A DNA stretch of 64,000 bases from assembly GCF_002734215.1 (NCBI RefSeq), contig NZ_NSEB01000004.1, positions 174,013-238,012 on the forward strand. Reading direction: 5' to 3'. Below are positions 45,279-52,900 of this stretch, in pieces. Origin of the DNA: Fredinandcohnia onubensis. GTDB lineage: Bacteria > Bacillota > Bacilli > Bacillales > Bacillaceae_L. Both the position numbers and the translations under genes were made by a program. The notes below the pieces were generated by a model that was not told the origin of the DNA, did not search any database, and worked only from the letters and a program-made list of their open reading frames with translations. How positions within the stretch are numbered: position 1 is the stretch's first letter; every line of letters starts with the position of its first letter.

Positions 45279-46535
45279 ATGATTAAACATGTTGATTTAC
45301 ATATTGAAAATTACGGTGTTTCGAAGTTCATATTTTACAAGGTGCCACCTGCAATTCGTGTTGATTTTACAGAGGCTGATAAGCTTAAAAACAACAAGGT
45401 TCCCGGGCTTTTGCCATGTGTTGTGATTAACAAGGAAGATGAGGCGTATTTTCGCTATGACCTAGTCTCTGAAGTGACTCTTAGCCAACAGACAACGAAC
45501 CCATTCACAAAGGATCAGCTCCATAGCTATTTTTCAAACATCATCGAAACATTAATTGAATCCGAGCGACTTGGTTTAAATGTGAACAACTTTGTTTTTG
45601 ATGAGAACTACATCTTTATTGATAATTTTTCAAACAGATTAATTCTACTGTACATGCCGATTAAAAATAATATTTTTGAAAAGGTATCAATCCGGGAATA
45701 CTTCACCAGTTTCTTACACTCCCACTCCTATGATGAAAATGATGACCTTGCTTTTTTTGTGCGGCTACATAATTATTTTGCAACATCAGAGGAAATCAAT
45801 TTATATGCGCTTCAACAAAAGCTGAATGAGTTGCTCTTGAATAAACCAACTTCACCTCAAAGTTTCAGAAAGCTGCCGATTCAGGACGAAGAACCCAAAA
45901 CACCGAACTATTATAGTCCTAGCAGTGAAATCAAGGCATCCGAAGAAAACGGCGTGATTACTTCAGAATATAGCAGTAAAAAGGTCGATAAAAAGACAAA
46001 ACAAAAGCTTGAAATCGAGGAAGAGGTTCAGTACAAGCGAATCACTCGCACCGAGCTTGGTGAAGGAAATCCACTCCTATCAGGTGGAACTTCCATTAAC
46101 ATCAAGCCAAATGTGGGAAGTCCGATTTCGTTTGATACAGATGAACCTGATGAAGAAGAGGGTACAACTGTCCTCACCGCGTATAAAGAGCCGGAAGAGG
46201 AAGAAGGAACAACGGCGCTGGGTGTGGGCGCACGTTTCCAACAGCAGCAGCCATTCTTACTAACGTCTACTCAGGAAAAAATCGTTCTTTCCAAGCGAGT
46301 GTTTAAAATTGGCCGTGATCCAGGGATTACTGATTATACATCCAACAATAAAGTCATTGGGCGTGTCCATGCGGAGTTGATTACCGAAAACGGGGAATAT
46401 TTCATCGTGGACCAAGAATCGAGAAACGGCAGCTATGTAAATGGCGTCAAGCTTGTCCCTAAAAATAAGGTGAAAATCAAACATGAAGACAAAATCAAGC
46501 TCGCGAACGAGGAATTTGTTTTTAGGCTTTTTTAA
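45279..46535 (+). CDS. DUF6382-like and FHA domain protein of the T7SS locus
   Basis: About 418 residues. The N-terminal ~190 (ENYGVSKFIFYKVPPAIRVDF; LSQQTTNPFTKDQLHSYFSNI) resemble DUF6382, a domain found in Firmicute proteins with FHA domains. A flexible, acidic linker follows with two repeated motifs EEEGTTVLTAY and EEEGTTALGVG, then a C-terminal FHA domain (FKIGRDPGITDYTSNN, GRVHAEL, ESRNGSYVNGVKL). The GTT(V/A)L motifs next to an FHA domain recall GarA-type proteins, in which a kinase phosphorylates threonine and the FHA binds it. No membrane segment. ATG 45279 with GGGAG is preferred to the far upstream in-frame ATG at 45174. It is followed by the phosphatase and kinase genes. Confidence 0.8.
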   Translation: MIKHVDLHIENYGVSKFIFYKVPPAIRVDFTEADKLKNNKVPGLLPCVVINKEDEAYFRYDLVSEVTLSQQTTNPFTKDQLHSYFSNIIETLIESERLGLNVNNFVFDENYIFIDNFSNRLILLYMPIKNNIFEKVSIREYFTSFLHSHSYDENDDLAFFVRLHNYFATSEEINLYALQQKLNELLLNKPTSPQSFRKLPIQDEEPKTPNYYSPSSEIKASEENGVITSEYSSKKVDKKTKQKLEIEEEVQYKRITRTELGEGNPLLSGGTSINIKPNVGSPISFDTDEPDEEEGTTVLTAYKEPEEEEGTTALGVGARFQQQQPFLLTSTQEKIVLSKRVFKIGRDPGITDYTSNNKVIGRVHAELITENGEYFIVDQESRNGSYVNGVKLVPKNKVKIKHEDKIKLANEEFVFRLF

Positions 46536-46591
46536 AAAAGGGAAATGGGACTCGGCAGACACTGCCGAATCGAAATAAAGAGGTGAAATAA

Positions 46592-47359
46592 GTGTCGTTC
46601 ATACATGCTTACCACACTGATGTGGGAATTAAAAAGAAAACTAACCAAGATGCGTTGCTCGTCAAAACGGCGAAAACGCCGAATGGATATGTGGGGATGT
46701 TCGTCGTGTGTGACGGAATGGGCGGACTCGATCATGGGGAACTCGCCAGCGCAACAGTAGTTAGAGGGCTCTCCGACTGGTTTGAACAGGAGCTGCCAGA
46801 ACTACTTCATTCTGACCAACAGGATGAAGACATCCGCAAAGCTCTCGGAGCCTGTATTACGGAGCAAAATGAAAGAATCTTAGAATATGGGGACGAAACA
46901 AACACCCAGGTCGGAACAACAGTGACAGCACTCCTCATCATTCATTCGCGATATTATATCTTACATATCGGAGACAGCCGTGCTTATCAAATTCAGCAGC
47001 AGGTAACAAGGCTGACGAAGGACCAAACCTTGGTCGAACGTGAAGTGGAGCGCGGAAACATTACACCTGAGCAAGCCTTGAAGGACCCACGGCGCAATGT
47101 CCTTTTACAATGTGTCGGTGCGACAAGGGAGCTTGAAGTCGTGATTCTAACAGGCGAGACAGAGCCGGGAACTGTGTTCTTACTTTGTACGGATGGTTTT
47201 TATCATAAAATCACGGATACGGAGATTCTTGAGGAGCTCCGTCCAAACCAATTTTTAAATGAAAAACAATTAAAATACAAGGCGATTAAACTCGTCGATG
47301 CGGTAAAGGAACGAAAAGAGGTCGACAACATCTCAATCGTTCTTGCGCATGTAGTGTGA
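46592..47359 (+). CDS. PP2C family Ser/Thr phosphatase
   Basis: 255 residues with the PPM motifs: KTNQDALLV, VVCDGMGGLDHGE (metal Asp), GTTVTALLI, HIGDSRAYQ, TDGF and DNISIVLAHV. A metal-dependent cytoplasmic phosphatase, probably removing phosphate from the products of the kinase encoded 31 bases downstream. GTG start at 46592 after AAAGAGGTG. Confidence 0.93.
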   Translation: MSFIHAYHTDVGIKKKTNQDALLVKTAKTPNGYVGMFVVCDGMGGLDHGELASATVVRGLSDWFEQELPELLHSDQQDEDIRKALGACITEQNERILEYGDETNTQVGTTVTALLIIHSRYYILHIGDSRAYQIQQQVTRLTKDQTLVEREVERGNITPEQALKDPRRNVLLQCVGATRELEVVILTGETEPGTVFLLCTDGFYHKITDTEILEELRPNQFLNEKQLKYKAIKLVDAVKERKEVDNISIVLAHVV

Positions 47360-47390
47360 ATGGTCGAGGCCATTCATAGGAGGAATTACG

Positions 47391-49331
47391 TTGATTAAAA
47401 TCGGAAGTTTTATAGATGACAGATACGAAATATTGAAGGAAATCGGGCGCGGTGGAATGAGTATTGTCTATTTGGCGATGGACAACCGACTTAACAAGTC
47501 TTTGGTCGTCAAGGATATCCGTAAGCGCGACAACAGTAACAACGAGCTCCTCATTAATAGTCTGGTTGTCGAGGCGAACATGCTCAAAAAACTTGACCAC
47601 GGTTCACTTCCCAAGATTTACGACATCATTGAATCTGAGGGTGACATTTATGTGGTCATGGACTATGTCGAGGGCGAGTCGCTCAAGCAAAAGCTGAAGC
47701 GGGAAAAAGTTATCTCGGCGAAGCTTGTGATTAATTGGGCAAAGCAGCTTGCAGAGGTCCTCCATTATTTACATACGAGAAAGCCGCATCCGATTATTTA
47801 CCGCGACATGAAGCCGGATAATATCATGCTTACGCCAGAAGGAAAAATCAAGCTGATTGACTTCGGGATTGCGCGGGAGTTTAAGGATGAGAGCCTGACC
47901 GATACGACTAATCTCGGAACGAAAACCTATGCTGCGCCCGAGCAACTGTCAGGTAAGCGAACAGATGCCAGAACTGACATATACAGCTTAGGTCTAACCC
48001 TGTATCAACTCATAACGGGTAAAAGTTTAGCAGACCCGCCGTATGAGATAAGGCCAATTCGCCAGTGGGATCCAACCTTACCAGAGGGACTCGAGCATAT
48101 CATTTTAAAATGTACCCAGGCAGAACCGGAAAATCGCTACCAAACCAGTGAGGAGCTCCTATACGATCTTGAAAATATCAACAAGCTCACGGCAGGCTAC
48201 CGGAAAAAAATGATGAAGCGGCTCTATCTCTTTTTGGTTCCAGCCGTTTTATGTCTTGGTTTTTCAACGACGTCCGTGCTCGGCTATCAAGGGATGCAAA
48301 ATGAGCAGTTCCAGGATTATATGGGGCTTGTCAATGAATCTAGTATTTCGTTAATCGAGGGCAATGATACAGAGGCAATCAAGCTTCTAGAACAAGCAAT
48401 TAAAGTCGACAAGGGCCGTGCTTCTGCTTATATCAATCTACTTGATGTTTATATTAACCGAAATGAAGTGGACACAGGTCTTGCGAAAGTTGAGGCCTAT
48501 GTAAATGACGAATACGGCAACATCCATAAAAACAGTGAGGTTCTTTTTAAGCTGGGGATGACGTATTTTGATCGGAAACGTGATTACCCTGTGGCACTGA
48601 AGTATTTTAAACAGGTGAATGAAAAAGACATTCCTGACGCGAGTTACTATATCACGCTTGCAACAACATTAGGCGGCATGAACATTGATTATGATCAGTT
48701 TTCTACAAATCTCTTAGAGTTTGAATTGTTCAATGACAATCTTCCGAACAACGTGAAAAAGGTAGATAACTATAATTCGCTCGCGAACATCTACATATCC
48801 TATAAAGGTCAAATCGCGGATGCCAATACGAAGGCCATCACGGTTGTTCAGAAAGCGCAGAGGGTTCTCGAGTTAGCTCCAGATGAGCAGCTACAGTTAA
48901 AATACGAGATTGAGTTCGAACAAAAGCTCGCGCAAGCTTTTTACTCAAGAGGAGTGAACTCCGAGGATCAAGTTGCAGCACGAGATGATTTCGAACAGGC
49001 GACACAGCACTACAACAATCTTCTTGATTTGAACGTAGCGAATAAGGAAGAGGTAATGAACAGTATCGGAGTGATTTATCAGGAGATGAGCGAGCATTCC
49101 CAAGCAGTTGAGCAATTTGAAGAAACGATTAAGGAATATCCGAAAAGCCTGAATGCGTACGTGAAGCTAGGCAATCTCTTGCTAGACATTGAGCAAGGAA
49201 AGCAAGAAGACCAGCGCAACTACAACAAGGCAAAAGAAGCCTTTGACAAAGCAGGAAAACTAGAAGGCGCTAAAGACAACGAAGCCTACAAAAAACTATC
49301 CAGACGCATGAATAATCTAAATATCAGATAG
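47391..49331 (+). CDS. Membrane Ser/Thr protein kinase with extracytoplasmic TPR domain (EssB-like topology)
   Basis: 646 residues. Residues 1-265 are a Hanks-type kinase with all key residues: glycine loop GRGGMSIVY, Lys in LVVKDI, catalytic YRDMKPDNIML, and LIDFGIAR, followed by TYAAPEQ. One transmembrane helix lies at ~277-299, and residues ~310-646 are an outside TPR-like domain. T7SSb EssB/YukC has the same plan (cytoplasmic pseudokinase, one helix, outside domain), and no EssB is found in this locus, so this may be an active counterpart. TTG start at 47391 with AGGAGG. PASTA repeats, usual in Bacillus PrkC, are absent. Confidence 0.9.
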   Translation: MIKIGSFIDDRYEILKEIGRGGMSIVYLAMDNRLNKSLVVKDIRKRDNSNNELLINSLVVEANMLKKLDHGSLPKIYDIIESEGDIYVVMDYVEGESLKQKLKREKVISAKLVINWAKQLAEVLHYLHTRKPHPIIYRDMKPDNIMLTPEGKIKLIDFGIAREFKDESLTDTTNLGTKTYAAPEQLSGKRTDARTDIYSLGLTLYQLITGKSLADPPYEIRPIRQWDPTLPEGLEHIILKCTQAEPENRYQTSEELLYDLENINKLTAGYRKKMMKRLYLFLVPAVLCLGFSTTSVLGYQGMQNEQFQDYMGLVNESSISLIEGNDTEAIKLLEQAIKVDKGRASAYINLLDVYINRNEVDTGLAKVEAYVNDEYGNIHKNSEVLFKLGMTYFDRKRDYPVALKYFKQVNEKDIPDASYYITLATTLGGMNIDYDQFSTNLLEFELFNDNLPNNVKKVDNYNSLANIYISYKGQIADANTKAITVVQKAQRVLELAPDEQLQLKYEIEFEQKLAQAFYSRGVNSEDQVAARDDFEQATQHYNNLLDLNVANKEEVMNSIGVIYQEMSEHSQAVEQFEETIKEYPKSLNAYVKLGNLLLDIEQGKQEDQRNYNKAKEAFDKAGKLEGAKDNEAYKKLSRRMNNLNIR

Positions 49332-49363
49332 TGGGACAAAGGGACAGGTCCCTTGTCCCAGCG
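49332..49363. repeat. GGGACAGGTCCC palindromic element inside the T7SS operon
   Basis: TGGGACA..GGGACAGGTCCC..TTGTCCCA, almost identical to 22918-22948, begins at the base after the kinase stop codon. Confidence 0.7.
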
Positions 49364-49393
49364 GTGCATTTCGAATGAAAGGGGGGCACTCGA

Positions 49394-49963
49394 TTGGAAT
49401 ACAACATCATGTTTTACGGGGGATTAGCGGGCGCGGTGATTACGCTCATTATTTCCATCCTCGTCTATATGAAACTACAAATCTCTCAAGTTTTTGCGGA
49501 TATTACGGGAAACCGGTTTATGAGAAAGAAGCAAAACAACCACGTTTCCCTTGAGGCTCAAGAAACGAAGCGAACAACAAGTGAAATCAGGCTTCGGAAA
49601 AAAGAAGATCCAGTTGCAGCATCAGTTGAGGACACAGCCCTCATGAGTCAGGGACTGGAACCAACCTCTTTACTTGTGGAAAGTTCACAAGCACCGACGG
49701 AATTGTTGGTAGAAAACCAAGCTGCCCGAGAAACTTCATTACTGGAGGAGACCTCACTTTTATCAGAGGAAACGGCCCTTTTACAGGATGACGACGAGAC
49801 GACATTGCTAGTCGGGGATGACGAAACAACGATTCTCCTTGAAGGCGATGGCGAAACCGCAATTCTCACTGAAAAAGAAGAAGAATCTGATTTCCAAATC
49901 GAAGTCGATGTCATGATTGTCCATACAAATAAACTGATCGAAAAAAGGAGCGTAGTAAAGTGA
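49394..49963 (+). CDS. Single-pass membrane protein with repeated ETTLL-type cytoplasmic motifs
   Basis: 189 residues. One transmembrane helix (~8-28), followed by RKK, so the N-terminus is outside and the tail is in the cytoplasm. The tail is very acidic and repeats a motif: ETSLLEETSLL, EETALL, DDETTLLVG, DDETTILLEG, GETAILTE. Each has a threonine in an acidic context with L/I at +2 or +3, as in FHA ligands phosphorylated by bacterial kinases. With the kinase, phosphatase and two FHA proteins nearby, it is a strong candidate kinase substrate and FHA docking platform. Start TTG 49394 with AAAGGGGGG. No known family. Confidence 0.75.
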   Translation: MEYNIMFYGGLAGAVITLIISILVYMKLQISQVFADITGNRFMRKKQNNHVSLEAQETKRTTSEIRLRKKEDPVAASVEDTALMSQGLEPTSLLVESSQAPTELLVENQAARETSLLEETSLLSEETALLQDDDETTLLVGDDETTILLEGDGETAILTEKEEESDFQIEVDVMIVHTNKLIEKRSVVK

Positions 49964-52900
49964 TAGCAATGATCTCAAAAAGCTACCGAAAAAACAAATC
50001 GGTACTCTGGTTACCGATCGCATTTATTTTGGTGCTGTCGGTGGTATTGTTTAGCCTGAACGTATCATCTCAGGTTGAAACAAAACAGTATATAAAATAT
50101 AACAATGAGCAATGGGAAATTGGGCAAAAGTTCTCAAATGAGTGGTACATAAATGGAGATACCTTTCAAGTCCAAGTCGATTTAAGTGAGGACTATGAGA
50201 ATTACCTGAAGCCAAAGGAAACACCGGAGGAAACTGAAGGGGAAACGACCCCTGAAAATACAGCGACAACTCCAGTAGCAGGTGAGGTACCTGAAGGCGG
50301 ATTACCTTTTGACGTAACACTATCAAAGGGACATAAAGAAGCAACTATAACTCCAATTACAGAGGGTGGGTTCACAGGTCTGTATAAAGTAACCATCTCT
50401 GGTGTTAATAATAAAGATGGTGAAATCCCAGTGACGATCAACTTTGTAAAAGACACATGGGTAAATGAGCCACCAACTACACAAACAACATTTACCGTTC
50501 AAAAAGACACAGAGGCTCCAGTCGTAAATCTGTCTGGACCAAAGAATGGTGAGTTTTATCGGAAAGATGTTGACCTAGGTATTGAAGTGGATGAAGAACA
50601 CTTTTTACAAGACAAAGTGACTATTTCAATTAAAAAGGACGGTTCAGATTTCGATTTACAAAATCCTGTTCAATGGGATGGAAAAAGAACGTCCATTAAA
50701 TTTGATCAAGTTGGCCATTATGAGGTAACCATAACTGCCACCGATAAAGCGGGTAACGTGAGCGATGCAAAATCGGTTTCCTTTGCCAATGTAAAAACAG
50801 ATGCGATTTTGTACATCAAAGATAAAACAGCAAATAATTTTTATAAAGATAACGTAAATATCGTGGTCGAAAACCCACTTTCTATCCACTCTGCTAAGCT
50901 CACATACATCAAGGATGGAAGCGAGCCACAGACTGCGGATATGGACATCAAAAATACTCTGTTTTCAAAGACTGCAACATACTCCCTTTCAGAAGAAGGA
51001 ACGTATGCATTTAGTGCAAAGATAACAGACTATTGGAGACCAAATGGGTTTGATCTTGGAACCTATGAAAATATCATCATCGACAAGACGAAACCTGAAA
51101 TAACCATTAGTGGTGTTGAAAATGGTGGTAAATATACAAAATCCAAGGATTTAGTTGTTTCAGCAACTGACACATATTTGGATGAAAACAAATCCGTGTT
51201 AAAGCTAACGAAAAACGGAAAAGCCGAAACCATCACCGGAAAAGATGCTCTAGAAAAACGCAGCTTAACAGATGGAGAATACGCTGTTGAACTAAGTGTG
51301 TTTGACAAAGCTGGGAATGAAACGAAATCTCCAGCACTGAATTTTACAATTGATACCCAGAAGCCAGAGTTAGAGATTTCTGGAGTTGAAAATGGGAAGT
51401 ATTATCCTGAAGATCAAACCGTTCGTTTTTCAGTAAAAGATTTAACACTTGATTTGGCGAAAACAACTCTTGTTGTAAAGCACAACGATACGGACTATGC
51501 GGAAGCAATCAAATTCGAACAGAACGGTACAGTAGCCGAAGCAAGTTATACGTTTAAAACTGAAGGTAAATACACAATCGAGTTAAATGCAACAGACCAA
51601 TTAGGAAATGCTGCAGAAAAAGTTACGAAAACATTCACACTCGACAAAACGAAGCCAACTGTTTCTCTTACTGGCGCTGAAAATAATAAGAAGTACAACC
51701 GCCAAGTGGATGTGGAGATTGTAGGAGAAGACACAAACAAAGATGATAGCAAGACCATTTTAACAGTAACAAAAGATGGGAAATCAGAAACGTTTGAAGG
51801 TAAAAAGGCACATGAGAAACATAGCTTTAAACAAGAAGGTGTCTATGAAATCAATGTAGACTACTTTGATAAAGCTGGAAACAAAGCTGATTTTTCAACG
51901 ATTACATTTGTAATTGACAACTCAAAACCAGAAGTTGACATCACTGGTGTAAATGAAAATGAGTTTGCGAATACAGACAAAGAAGTCACGTTTAGGGTTG
52001 AGGATTCGCATATCGACCTAGACAACATTGAACTGACGATTACGAAGGATGGTAAAGCTTATCCGACGGACGGCATCAAATTCAAGAAACAAAAGAACCG
52101 ATACGCTGAGGCAGAGCATACCTTTACTGGCGATGGCGTTTATGTTGTAAAACTAAAGTCAACTGACGAAGCAGGAAATATATCTGCAGAAAAACAAGTT
52201 CGTTTTACAATCGATAAAATCAAACCTGAGATCGTTGTGACAAACATCGGTGAAGATGGCAGATACAATGATGATCGTGAAGTAACCATAACGGTAACTG
52301 ATCTAAATATGGGTGAGTCAAATGCAACAGTTAAGTACAACGGGGAGTCATATGAGATTGACCCACTTGTGCTTGAAGGCAAGATGGCAACAACTAAACA
52401 CACCTTCACTGAAGAAGGGGTTTACGAGCTTCACGTCGTTTCAACGGATAAAGCAGGAAACGAAAGCTCAGAAACTATAAAATTCACGGTCGATAAAACA
52501 GGACCTGCAATTAAATACTCAATTAAAGATGGTACGTATTTTAATGATAAAAAAGTGAACCTAACTGTTACTGTCGATGACTACACACCGTTTGTTCCCG
52601 AAATCACACTAAAAAATGGGGATAAAGCTATCGAGGTTCCAACAGACGGATGGATGAAAAAAATCGTCTGGTTAATCACTCAAGAACTAACTGTTGAACT
52701 AGAAGAAGAAGGTGTTTATTCAGCTCAAGTAAGAGCAAAAGACTACTTTGGCGCTGAAAGCACAAAGGATCTTGGCTTTACAATTGACCGCACCTCACCT
52801 GAAATCCAAATCAGCGGGGATATCCCGAATGGTGGATTTGTCCAAGGTGATAACAAGTTAACTGTAGACATCAATGACCTACATTTTGACGAGAGTAAAA

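Noticed and set aside
47391..49331. PrkC-type PASTA kinase
   Set aside because: The outside region is helical and TPR-like, without PASTA repeats, and the genomic setting is a T7SS locus and not the usual rsgA-rpe neighbourhood.
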